Source: Haloprofundus salinisoli (GTDB taxonomy: Archaea > Halobacteriota > Halobacteria > Halobacteriales > Haloferacaceae). Taken from it: 64,000 nt of DNA. Position numbers and translations under genes: made by a program. Where the stretch lies: assembly GCF_020097815.1 (NCBI RefSeq), contig NZ_CP083663.1:1426001-1490000 (forward strand), given 5' to 3'. Under the pieces are notes generated by a model. It was not told where the DNA came from. It saw only the letters and a list, made by a program, of their open reading frames with translations, and did not search any database. Below are positions 21,566 to 29,197 of the stretch, one piece after another; within the stretch, counting starts at the first letter, position 1, and every line of letters begins with the position of its first letter.

Positions 21566-21599
21566 TCAGAGCCCGAGCAGTCGACGGTCAGAGCCCGAG
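21566..21599. repeat. Short direct repeat duplicating a gene's C-terminal codons
   Basis: TCAGAGCCCGAG occurs at 21566-21577 and again at 21588-21599, a 22-base period. The second copy is the stop and last codons (LGL-stop) of the minus-strand coiled-coil gene. The first copy, just beyond the stop, also reads RRLLGL-stop in another minus-strand frame. It looks like a small duplication of the gene's 3' end. Confidence 0.55.
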
Positions 21600-21974
21600 G
21601 AGGCGGCGGATGGGATGTTCGTCCCGGCGGCGACGCTTTCGATTCTCGTCGTCCCGGATTCGCTGTTCTCGCAACAGCTCCTCGTAGTGGTCGATAACGG
21701 CCTGTCGCTCGGATTCGAGGTGTTCGAGTTCCGCTTCGAGGTACCGGACGCGCGCCTGCAACGCTTCGAGCTGCTGTCGGTCCGCCGCCGCCCCGGGCGA
21801 CAGTCGACCGTTGGAGTCGTCCGCGCCTCCGCGTGACGGCTGCGGCGGGCGGCGGTCGTCGAACCCGCCGTCGGGTTTCGGCAGTCGTCTCGGCCGCTGC
21901 GTCGACGCGCGGATGGGATACGTTCGGGAGGTCGGTTCGCTGACGGTACCAGTCGGGAGGTCGGAGAGCGACAC
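21588..21974 (-). CDS. Basic coiled-coil protein, paralogue A
   Basis: This 128-residue protein has three parts: an N-terminal motif LSDLPTGTVSEPTSRTYPI, a P/R-rich linker, and a heptad-like helix (LEALQARVRYLEAELEHLES, about residues 75-95) followed by a very basic tail ending in PIRRLLGL. I choose the GTG at 21974 because it aligns exactly with the ATG of the neighbouring paralogue (MPLSGFPTGTVSKSNSRTYPA); the longer TTG start does not. The helix suggests dimerisation and the tail suggests nucleic-acid or membrane binding. No family is recognised. It is convergent with serA. Confidence 0.7.
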   Translation of the reverse strand: MSLSDLPTGTVSEPTSRTYPIRASTQRPRRLPKPDGGFDDRRPPQPSRGGADDSNGRLSPGAAADRQQLEALQARVRYLEAELEHLESERQAVIDHYEELLREQRIRDDENRKRRRRDEHPIRRLLGL

Positions 21975-22086
21975 GCGTTCTGGTATGTCATTAGGTAACA
22001 AAAGTCTGCGTCAGACTGCTGTCACACTTATTCACGAATAGTGGACTCTCGCTTTCGTTGGAGTGTCAGCGGGGACCGCCGACCGC

Positions 22087-22671
22087 TTAGGGCCAGAACA
22101 GTTTCCGGAGGAGGTTGTCGTTCTTCTTCGGGAGGAACCGACCGCCCTGCTGCTTCGGCAGCAGGTTCTTGTCGCCGTTCCGGTCGCGGAGCGGCTTTCG
22201 ACTCCCGATTCGACTCTCTGCTCGGTTTCGAGTCCGAGTTTCGCGCTTCGAGACGTTCTCGCCCCTCTTCTTCGCGCGTCCGTCGACGTCGACGACGGTT
22301 CGTTCGGCCCTGAGGCGGTCGAGTTCGGACTCCAGTCGGTGGATGCGCGCTTCGGCCGCTCCGAGACGGTCCAACGGGGTTACAGAGGAGTCGACGGCCG
22401 TCGGCGGCGAGGCAGACGACGACTGCGACGACTGCGCCGACGCCGTCGACGAGGAGACTACGACCGGCGCACGCGTGCTCTCGTGAGCGTCGGCGGCGTC
22501 CGGCGGAGTACCGACATCGACGACGTCGACGGACTGCGCGGTTCGTTGCGGCAGACGGCTCTGTTCCGTCTCCTGACGCCGCCCGGAGGTTCGTTCTCGG
22601 CGTTCTCCGGCCGGATAGGTTCGACTGTTCGATTTACTCACGGTGCCCGTCGGAAAGCCCGATAGCGGCAT
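22087..22671 (-). CDS. Basic coiled-coil protein, paralogue B
   Basis: This 194-residue protein repeats the plan of its neighbour: N-terminal LSGFPTGTVSKSNSRTYPA, a longer S/T/V-rich linker, a coiled-coil (EARIHRLESELDRLRAERTV, about residues 117-136), and a Lys/Arg-rich tail ending in NLLRKLFWP. The shared N-terminus, coiled coil and C-terminal hydrophobic-basic end imply duplication of a whole gene. An in-frame start 15 codons upstream also exists. The two paralogues point the same way with an 85-base gap, and thrC lies upstream on the same strand. Function is unknown. Confidence 0.7.
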   Translation of the reverse strand: MPLSGFPTGTVSKSNSRTYPAGERRERTSGRRQETEQSRLPQRTAQSVDVVDVGTPPDAADAHESTRAPVVVSSSTASAQSSQSSSASPPTAVDSSVTPLDRLGAAEARIHRLESELDRLRAERTVVDVDGRAKKRGENVSKRETRTRNRAESRIGSRKPLRDRNGDKNLLPKQQGGRFLPKKNDNLLRKLFWP

Positions 22672-22763
22672 AGACGCTCGTAAGTCGTGCAGCCGGGAAA
22701 AACCCGTGTCAGACAACGGTCATACTCACACAGGAACGCAAGAGTGTCCGCTCTACTGTTCAC

Positions 22764-24074
22764 TCAGCGTCCGAGCGCACCTTTCAACTTCGAGACGACA
22801 CCGCCGCTTCGACCTTCGAGATGGCGGAGCACCGCGTCGGTGTCGTTGGGAACCGGTTCGGGGTCATCACCCGCCTCGAAGGCGGCGTCGGGGTCTTTCA
22901 GGAGGTGGCCGGTGGTGAGACAGACCACGTCCTCGTCGGGGTCGACGACGCCCCGATTCCGAAGTTTCTGGAGGCCGGCGACGGAGGCGGCGGACGCGGG
23001 TTCGACGCCGATACCCTCCTGTGCGAGTGCGCGCTGTGCCGACGTGATCGACGCGTCGGAGACGGCGACGGCGGTGCCGCCCGTCTCCCGGATGCCGGGG
23101 AGCGCCTTCGGCGCGTTGACCGGGTTGCCGATACGAATCGCGGTGGCTTTGGTCTCCACCTCGTCCCACCGTCGCACTTCGTCGGCGTCGTTCTCGACGG
23201 CTTCGACCATCGGCGCTGCGTTTTCGGCCTGCACGCCGGTGAGCTTCGGTACGTCGCGCGGGTGAAGCGCACCGCTGGCGACGAGTTCGCGGAACGCCTT
23301 GTACAGCGCGGCGGTGTTGCCCGCGTTGCCGACGGGGAGGACGATGCGGTCGGGATACCGGCCCTCGTCCTCGTAGAACCGTTCGAGAATTTCGAGGCCG
23401 ATGGTCTTCTGGCCTTCCAGCCGGAAGGGGTTCAGCGAGTTGAGCAGATAGGCTTCGTCGCGGGCGGCGAGGTCCTGGACGATGTCGAGACAGCTGTCGA
23501 AGTTGCCGTCGACCTCCAGAATCCGCGCGCCGTGGAGACTCGCTTGCGCGATCTTCCCCGCGGCTACCTTGCCCTCCGGGAGGAGCACGAGCGTCTCCAA
23601 TCCGGCGCGGGCACCGTAGGCGGCGAGGGCGGCGCTCGTGTTCCCGGTCGACGCACAGGCGAGGCGGTCGACGCCCAACTCTTCGGCGACGCGGACGCCG
23701 ACGGTCATCCCTCGGTCTTTGAAACTCCCGGTGGGGTTCATCCCCTCGTGTTTGATGCGGAGGCGGTGGACGCCCACCGACTCCTCCAGTCGGGGTACTT
23801 CGTGGAGCGGCGTGTCGCCTTCGGGGAGACTCACGCCCTCCTCGAACGGGAGCGCGGCGTTGTAGCGCCAGACGCCGCGCCGGCCGTCGTCGAAGTCGTC
23901 CCAGGTCGGCAACTCGGCGTACCGGACCTCGAGCAACCCGTCGCAGTCGTCGCAGGTGTAACGCACCGTCTCGAACGGCGCGAACGTCTCGCCACACTCG
24001 ATACACTCCAACCAGACGCCGTCGTCGGCCACCTCGGGGGCCGGTTGTGACTCCTGTGAGAGCTTCAGACTCAT
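22764..24074 (-). CDS. thrC: Threonine synthase
   Basis: The 436-residue PLP enzyme converts O-phosphohomoserine to threonine. An N-terminal zinc-ribbon-like segment (Cys24, 27, 41 and 44) precedes the catalytic domain, a common archaeal variant. The PLP lysine is in NPTGSFKDRGMTV (Lys119) and the phosphate-binding loop is VGNAGNTAALYKAF. The C-terminus is a short acidic and basic tail. The ATG at 24074 gives MSLKLSQESQ; the longer frame adds basic non-homologous residues. It shares homoserine-derived substrate with metX in this cluster. Confidence 0.95.
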   Translation of the reverse strand: MSLKLSQESQPAPEVADDGVWLECIECGETFAPFETVRYTCDDCDGLLEVRYAELPTWDDFDDGRRGVWRYNAALPFEEGVSLPEGDTPLHEVPRLEESVGVHRLRIKHEGMNPTGSFKDRGMTVGVRVAEELGVDRLACASTGNTSAALAAYGARAGLETLVLLPEGKVAAGKIAQASLHGARILEVDGNFDSCLDIVQDLAARDEAYLLNSLNPFRLEGQKTIGLEILERFYEDEGRYPDRIVLPVGNAGNTAALYKAFRELVASGALHPRDVPKLTGVQAENAAPMVEAVENDADEVRRWDEVETKATAIRIGNPVNAPKALPGIRETGGTAVAVSDASITSAQRALAQEGIGVEPASAASVAGLQKLRNRGVVDPDEDVVCLTTGHLLKDPDAAFEAGDDPEPVPNDTDAVLRHLEGRSGGVVSKLKGALGR

Positions 24075-24190
24075 CGGTAGGGCGAAAACGCCGGGGAGGG
24101 AAAAGTCCGAAGGTTTGGGGGAATGCTGCCGAGCGGGTCGACGCCGCGCGGTCGCTCTCGCGGTTGGCGTCGTCGACGCTTCCGACGACG

Positions 24191-24562
24191 CTACTCCTCG
24201 CCGAACTCGTCGATACGCTCGTGGACGAGTTCGACCCATTCGTCGAGGGCGTCGTGTAACATCGTCTTCGCCTTCGGTAGCGGTGTCGCGGTGTACTGAT
24301 AGACGTAACCGCCGGGGTCGAGCAGCCGGCGCTGTCGTTCGGCGAGACCCTTCTCCAGCAGCGTCATCAGCGACCGATTGACGTTACTCCTGTCTCGGTC
24401 GAGCTCCTCGGCGAGTTCGGCGACGGTGCTTCCCGGATACTCCAACAAGACGAGATACGTTCGGCTCTCGTGTTCCTGAACCCCGAAGACGCACGCGAGA
24501 ACCTGTCCGAAACTGGGGTCGTCGGTTCGGACGAGGTCTTCCATCTCGGGTGTGTCGGCCAT
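24191..24562 (-). CDS. TrmB-like winged-helix transcriptional regulator
   Basis: The 123-residue protein has a clear winged helix: VLLEYPGSTVAELAEELDRDRSNVNRSLMTLLEKGLAERQRRL, where the recognition helix is DRSNVNRSLMTLLEKG, followed by a beta wing and a C-terminal helix for dimerisation. It resembles the DNA-binding part of TrmB/MarR-like haloarchaeal regulators and lacks a ligand domain. Targets are unknown; thrC lies just downstream on the same strand. The gene ends in DEFGEE, an acidic tail. Confidence 0.85.
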   Translation of the reverse strand: MADTPEMEDLVRTDDPSFGQVLACVFGVQEHESRTYLVLLEYPGSTVAELAEELDRDRSNVNRSLMTLLEKGLAERQRRLLDPGGYVYQYTATPLPKAKTMLHDALDEWVELVHERIDEFGEE

Positions 24563-24604
24563 GGGCGAGGTATGTGGGTTGTCGGTTAAAGCCCTCCGTT
24601 ACCG

Positions 24605-24850
24605 TCACTCTGCGTCTACGCGTCCGTATCCCATCTTCTCGATACACGCGAGCATCTCGGACTCCTCCTCGTGTTTGTGCAGCGTCGTCGGCGTGTCGCA
24701 GTAGTACGTCGCGCCGTCGTGCCGGAGCGTCACGTCGTGGTCGTTGCCGAGCATCTGCGTCGTGATGACGACGCGACGACCCTCCCGTAACGCGCTCAGA
24801 ATCTCGTCTGCGCTCAGTTCGCCCGCCTCTGCCCGGAGCGGTCCTGCCAT
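24605..24850 (-). CDS. Small conserved-looking acidic protein
   Basis: The 81-residue protein reads as helix, two beta strands (RRVVITTQMLGNDHDVTLRHDGATYYCD) and a helix (EEESEMLACIEKMGYGRV). It contains two cysteines but not a metal-binding pair. I do not recognise a named family. It lies 42 bases upstream of the winged-helix gene on the same strand, so the two may be co-transcribed. Confidence 0.7.
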   Translation of the reverse strand: MAGPLRAEAGELSADEILSALREGRRVVITTQMLGNDHDVTLRHDGATYYCDTPTTLHKHEEESEMLACIEKMGYGRVDAE

Positions 24851-24962
24851 CGCCCGTACGATGGGGAGCGACCGCTATGACTGTTGTCGATTCGGTAGCT
24901 GTGCGCTGTCGCCTCCGAGGCCCTTCGTGGCTGCCGACGACTCAGTGCGGGACGAGACCCCC

Positions 24963-25646
24963 TTAGTTCGTCGTCGATCGCGTCGTCCCTTTCCGTTCGG
25001 GTGGTTCGACGCCGTCGACGGCTTCGGCCGTCTCGGTCTCCTTCTCGGTGTCGAGGTGCCAGCGGTCGATGCTGTCCTCGTACTCGCCGAGTCGATCGGA
25101 GACCTGTTCTTTCAGCTCGTCGTCGTTGATGTTCACCTCGAAGATGAACTGCTCTCCGTCGCCGCGGGTCGTCTTCTGGATGTTCGCGCTGACGAGTTCG
25201 TTGTCGAAGTAGTACGGCGCGAGTTGGGTCATCACCTTCTGGTAGACGGTGCTCTCGACGGCGCGAACCGCTTTCCTGCTGGCCGAGTCCGCCGCCCGCG
25301 CGACGTAGCCGATGGAGTCCTGCCAGCGTTCCATCGCGCCCTCGTTGTCTCCCTGCTCGACTTTCTCGTAGGACTCCGAGAGTTTCTCACCGGCCGTGCG
25401 GAGGTCGTCGTCCGGGTCCTTCCCGGCTTTCTCCCCCTCGCCCTCGCCGACGCTGGCCTGTTCGGCCGTCTTCTGGTTGACGTCCTCGCCGAGTCGTTCG
25501 TGGGCCTTCGGCCGCCACTCGTCCCACTCGTCGAACGCGTCACCCGACACGCCTACTTCGTGGAGGGCGCGGGTGATTCGTTCGCCGTGTTCGACGACAT
25601 CATCCCACGACCCGTGAAGTTTGAACCCGGATATGCTCTCTTCCAT
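24963..25646 (-). CDS. Acidic helical haloarchaeal protein (DUF5828-like)
   Basis: The 227-residue protein begins MEESISGFKLHGSWDDVVEHG and is mainly alpha-helical and very acidic, with a charged D/E/K linker around residues 65-90 and a beta-containing segment near EQFIFEVNINDDEL. From memory it resembles a haloarchaeal family annotated DUF5828; I am not certain of the number. No catalytic motif is seen. The minus-strand CTTATTAAT at about 25674-25682 is a good TATA candidate roughly 30 bases upstream. Confidence 0.75.
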   Translation of the reverse strand: MEESISGFKLHGSWDDVVEHGERITRALHEVGVSGDAFDEWDEWRPKAHERLGEDVNQKTAEQASVGEGEGEKAGKDPDDDLRTAGEKLSESYEKVEQGDNEGAMERWQDSIGYVARAADSASRKAVRAVESTVYQKVMTQLAPYYFDNELVSANIQKTTRGDGEQFIFEVNINDDELKEQVSDRLGEYEDSIDRWHLDTEKETETAEAVDGVEPPERKGTTRSTTN

Positions 25647-25757
25647 CGCCTGCCAGTGCTACGTCGCCGGACATTAATAAGCGTCTCCCGGTGGTTTCAG
25701 GTCGACCGGGCATCGACGTGTCGAAGTTCCGACCCCTCGACGCTGTCAGTGGGGTGG

Positions 25758-25988
25758 TTAGCGCTTGCCGTAGGCCACTCTCGTCGCGAACGAATCCAGT
25801 CGCCGTCGCGTGTTCTCGACCCACGCCGACGGCGAGACGCGACGGAGTTCGTCGTCGTCCAGTTCGATTCGCGCGCCCGAAAACGGGGTTCGACTCTCCC
25901 GCTCCGCCTCGTCGCGCCCCTCCGTCGTCAGTGACACGACGGAGCTCATCGAGCATCGCCCGCACGCCTCGGTTCGTTTTTCTCCCAT
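25758..25988 (-). CDS. Small protein with a single CxxC motif
   Basis: The 76-residue protein starts MGEKRTEACGRCSMSSVVSL, so Cys9 and Cys12 form one CxxC, which could bind zinc only as a dimer or with other ligands. The middle is acidic (ELDDDELRRVSPSAWVENTRRRL). The upstream in-frame start five codons earlier is less likely because it lies close to the divergent cupin promoter. No family is recognised and the gene is weaker than its neighbours. Confidence 0.5.
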   Translation of the reverse strand: MGEKRTEACGRCSMSSVVSLTTEGRDEAERESRTPFSGARIELDDDELRRVSPSAWVENTRRRLDSFATRVAYGKR

Positions 25989-26081
25989 GGGTGATTCTCG
26001 CACGGTCGTTGGGGAGAAAGCGGATTAAAGCTTCTCCCGCGCTCCCGACGCGTTTTTGTCGTCGTACTGTTTGTCTCCGGT

Positions 26082-26453
26082 ATGAGTTACCGTCTCGTGG
26101 ACTCGAACGCGGTCGATCCGACGCCCGACCGCCCCTGTGAGCTTCGACGACTCACCGACGCCGCCGAACTGCAGCAGATGGCGATCAACCGGTTCCGCGC
26201 GGACCCGGGCGAGCAGATTCCGCTCGCGTATCACGTCCACGACGAACAGGAGGAGGCCTTTTTCGTCCTCTCGGGGACGCTGTTCGTCGAGACGCCCGAG
26301 GAGACGTTCGAGGTCGAGGAGGGCTGTCTGTTCGCCGTCTCGCCGGGCGACCCACAGCGCGCGTACAACCCGGAGGACGCCGAGTCGGCCGTCGAGGTGC
26401 TCGCCATCGGCGCACCGAACGTCAGCGGCGACGCTACCGCCTACGAACCATGA
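26082..26453 (+). CDS. Single-domain cupin protein
   Basis: The 123-residue protein forms one double-stranded beta helix. It shows cupin motif 1 as PLAYHVHDEQEEAFFVLSGTLFVE (His, His, Glu metal ligands) and motif 2 in EEGCLFAVSPGDPQRAYN, in which the usual final histidine is replaced by R/Y, so the metal site may be altered. Single-domain cupins bind small ligands or isomerise sugars; the substrate is unknown. The next gene begins 16 bases after the stop and may be coupled. Confidence 0.85.
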   Translation: MSYRLVDSNAVDPTPDRPCELRRLTDAAELQQMAINRFRADPGEQIPLAYHVHDEQEEAFFVLSGTLFVETPEETFEVEEGCLFAVSPGDPQRAYNPEDAESAVEVLAIGAPNVSGDATAYEP

Positions 26454-26469
26454 GCCGAGGGGGGCAGTC

Positions 26470-27111
26470 GTGAGCGACAGTCCTGACGGCCGCTCCATCG
26501 GCGGCGACGAGAGCGGTGAGGCCGAGGAACCGCTCTACCCGGACGTCCCCGACTGGGAGGACGAGTATCTCGACCGGGTGAGCGACCGCATCATGTTCAA
26601 CTACGACCTCGAGAAGAATCGGACCGTCCGCGGGCGGACGTTCGATCTGTTCGGGACGATGCGCGTCGAGACCCAGAAGCACTTCTTCCACCCGGCACTC
26701 AACTACGCGAACCACGCCTCCGAGGAGTACCTCTTCGCGCAGCGTCGCTCCGGTGTCTCGGTCGCCGACCTCGAAGCGCTCGTCTCGCTGGGTGACGACC
26801 TCGCCGACGACCCGAACTGGCTCGTCGCCGACGAAGAACACTACGGCACCGATTTCACGTTCGTTCTCGTCGTGCCCGCGATCTCCGAGGACGTGCGCGA
26901 GTTCGTCACCGCGTTCGACGGCCGCACACTCATCAAGTACGGCTACTACGGCCACTACGAGGTGAACCTCGCGGTGGTCGCTCCCGACGACGAAGCCGTC
27001 GTCGCCAGCCGGAACGCCGACGTCGCCCGCGCGTTCGCGCTGTGGAGCGACGTCGACCCCACGGAAAGGCGCGGGTTCGTCCGACGCATCGTGGACCGAC
27101 TCCGCGGTTGA
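26470..27111 (+). CDS. Unrecognised 213-residue acidic protein linked to the cupin gene
   Basis: The protein starts at a GTG (VSDSPDGRSIGG), the only reasonable start between the end of the cupin gene and the conserved-looking region; the longer frame lies entirely within the cupin gene. The body is a mixed alpha/beta fold with many aromatics (NYDLEKNRTVRGRTFDLFGT, EEHYGTDFTFVLVVP, IKYGYYGHYEVNLAVVAP), and the C-terminus is basic-amphipathic (RRGFVRRIVDRLRG). No family is recognised. The 16-base spacing suggests co-expression with the cupin. Confidence 0.75.
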   Translation: MSDSPDGRSIGGDESGEAEEPLYPDVPDWEDEYLDRVSDRIMFNYDLEKNRTVRGRTFDLFGTMRVETQKHFFHPALNYANHASEEYLFAQRRSGVSVADLEALVSLGDDLADDPNWLVADEEHYGTDFTFVLVVPAISEDVREFVTAFDGRTLIKYGYYGHYEVNLAVVAPDDEAVVASRNADVARAFALWSDVDPTERRGFVRRIVDRLRG

Positions 27112-27225
27112 TCGCGGGCGTTGCGGTCGCGCGGCGCTCCGAGACCGCGACGTCGGTGTCACTCCGAGGCGTGAAAAAGCGAGAATCCGTCGTAGCTCGT
27201 CTGCTGACGAGCGGTCGATTCGGAG

Positions 27226-29031
27226 TTAGTCGTCGCCGGGGGTGAACTCGCCGGTTCCGGGCTCCTGACGGACCTTTCGGACGTTCTCGTACCCCAGCTT
27301 CACCAGCGAGAGCGCCAGGTAGATGAGGGTGAGCGCGATGACGACCTGTGTCACCCCGGCGAGTATCTCTAAGATACTCGCGGAAGCCATCCACTCAGAG
27401 TTGAGGAACTTCGCGTAGAGGTTGTCGTAGAACGCGATCCACGACAGCCCGAGCACCGTGATGATGACCATGACCACCATCGGGCCGCCGGTGCTCACGA
27501 GCTGCTTGGAGTCGCTCCAGTTCGCGAGCCAGACCGTCCCCGTCAGCAGCGCCAGCGCGGCGAGCAGCTGGTTCGCGCCCCCGAAGAGCGCCCACAGCGT
27601 CTCCCACGAACCGCTCGCGATGAGGATGTAGGCGGGAATCGTCTGGATTAGGGTGTTTCCGTACCGGTCGGCCGCGAACGACTCGACCGGCGACTCGGGC
27701 GTGTCGATAATCTCCTCCATCATGTACCGGCCGAGCCTGACGGCCGTGTCAGTCGAGGTGAGCAGGAAGCTCACGAGCACGAGGGCCATGAACGGCCCGC
27801 CGAAGCTCGCCGGGATGCCGAAGCTCGTGAGCATGATGCCGCCGCCCTCGGCGAACGTCGGGAGCGCGAGACCGATACCGCTGCCCACGTCGGGCGAGAC
27901 GATCGCCACCGCCGACAGCGCGACGACGGCCAAGAGACCCTCGCCGAGCATCCCGCCGTAGCCGATGAGACGGGCGTCGGTCTCCTTGTTCAGCTGCTTC
28001 GAGGTCGTCCCCGAGGAGACGAGCGAGTGGAAGCCGCTGATGGTCCCGCACGCGATAGTGATGAACAGCAGCGGGAACAACGGTAAGCCGCCGCGCCCGA
28101 TGAACCCGTAGTACGGTTCGAGATTCGTAGTGAGCGGTTGGCTCGCGCCGAAGAACGTACCGACGATGATGGCGAGCAGCGCGCCGCCGACGCCGGTGTA
28201 CAGCAGGAACGACGAGAGGTAGTCGCGCGGTTGCAAGAGCACCCACACCGGGAGCGAGCTGGCGAGCGCACCGTAGACGAGGACGACTGGAATCCAGGCG
28301 GCGGTGTTCGCCCCGAACGCACTCGCGGCCGGCAGCCACGACGCGTCCATCGAGAACAGGACGATGGTGCCCGCGGGGTACCCCTCGCCCGGTACCAGCG
28401 CGAGCGGGTACTCGATACCGACGAACACGCCGACGAACATCGCGACGACGAACGCCACGGTCCCCGGAATGAACGGGAGATTCAGCTGATAGAGGTAGAT
28501 CCCCAACAGCACCGCGAGTCCGATGTAGATCAGGCTCGCCGTCGCCGCCTGCGGGTAGGCGTTGAACACGATCGCCACGACGAGTGCGAACACGGTGACG
28601 ACGAGGACGATGGTGAGGAACGCGAACCACAGCAGCATGTTCTTGCCCCGTTGGCCGACGTACTCGCCGATGATGTAGCCGATGGACTTCCCCTCGTGTC
28701 GGAGACTCGCCGACAGCGAGACGAAGTCGTGGGTCGCGCCCATCAGCGGGTTGCCGATGGCGATCCACAGAAGCGCGGGCACCCAGCCCCACACCACGCC
28801 GGCCGTGATGGGGCCGACGATGGGTGCGCCGCCCGCGATACTCGAATAGTGATGCCCCAAGAGCACCGGCTTCTTCGCCGGGACGTACTCCTGTCCGTCT
28901 TCGTATTTGTGCGCCGGTGTCGCGTTCGCGTCGTCGAGTTCGACGAAGCGCGCGAGGTATCGAGAGTAGCCGAAATACCCCACGCTGAACAGTACGAGAA
29001 CCGTCGCCACCAGCCAGATGATTTGCACCAT
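27226..29031 (-). CDS. cstA: CstA-family peptide/pyruvate transporter
   Basis: The 601-residue membrane protein has some 16-18 hydrophobic spans and the CstA hallmarks GHHYSSIAGGAPIVGP and GNPLMGATHDFVSLSASLRHEGKSIG. Bacterial members import pyruvate or peptides during carbon starvation. It is transcribed alone. A strong TATA element and a palindrome overlapping it lie upstream (29052-29073), so expression is probably tightly controlled. The substrate here is not proven by sequence. Confidence 0.93.
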   Translation of the reverse strand: MVQIIWLVATVLVLFSVGYFGYSRYLARFVELDDANATPAHKYEDGQEYVPAKKPVLLGHHYSSIAGGAPIVGPITAGVVWGWVPALLWIAIGNPLMGATHDFVSLSASLRHEGKSIGYIIGEYVGQRGKNMLLWFAFLTIVLVVTVFALVVAIVFNAYPQAATASLIYIGLAVLLGIYLYQLNLPFIPGTVAFVVAMFVGVFVGIEYPLALVPGEGYPAGTIVLFSMDASWLPAASAFGANTAAWIPVVLVYGALASSLPVWVLLQPRDYLSSFLLYTGVGGALLAIIVGTFFGASQPLTTNLEPYYGFIGRGGLPLFPLLFITIACGTISGFHSLVSSGTTSKQLNKETDARLIGYGGMLGEGLLAVVALSAVAIVSPDVGSGIGLALPTFAEGGGIMLTSFGIPASFGGPFMALVLVSFLLTSTDTAVRLGRYMMEEIIDTPESPVESFAADRYGNTLIQTIPAYILIASGSWETLWALFGGANQLLAALALLTGTVWLANWSDSKQLVSTGGPMVVMVIITVLGLSWIAFYDNLYAKFLNSEWMASASILEILAGVTQVVIALTLIYLALSLVKLGYENVRKVRQEPGTGEFTPGDD

Positions 29032-29051
29032 GTTACGCTACCACATCAACG

Positions 29052-29075
29052 ATGTGCGTATAGCACATATAAACA
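29052..29075 (-). promoter_or_regulatory. cstA promoter with a palindrome overlapping the TATA box
   Basis: On the minus strand, TGTTTATATGTGC is a good TATA candidate about 35-45 bases before the cstA ATG. The inverted repeat ATGTGC-GTATA-GCACAT (29052-29068) overlaps the downstream half of this element. A regulator bound there would block TBP or polymerase, so this looks like an operator. There is no second copy in the gap. Confidence 0.6.
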
Positions 29076-29197
29076 TTAGCTTACCTCTGGGGGATTATAG
29101 ACGCGACAGACGTTGTATTCGGGGATTTTTCGCGTTGGCTCCTAAACTAGTCAACGGAGATGTATGAAAGAACTACTAATATTTATTCGCTACTCGG

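Noticed and set aside
21566-21991. 141-codon minus-strand frame that also ends in RRLLGL
   Set aside because: It is a shifted frame over the coiled-coil gene, serine- and arginine-rich throughout. The shared ending comes from the small duplication, which I report separately.
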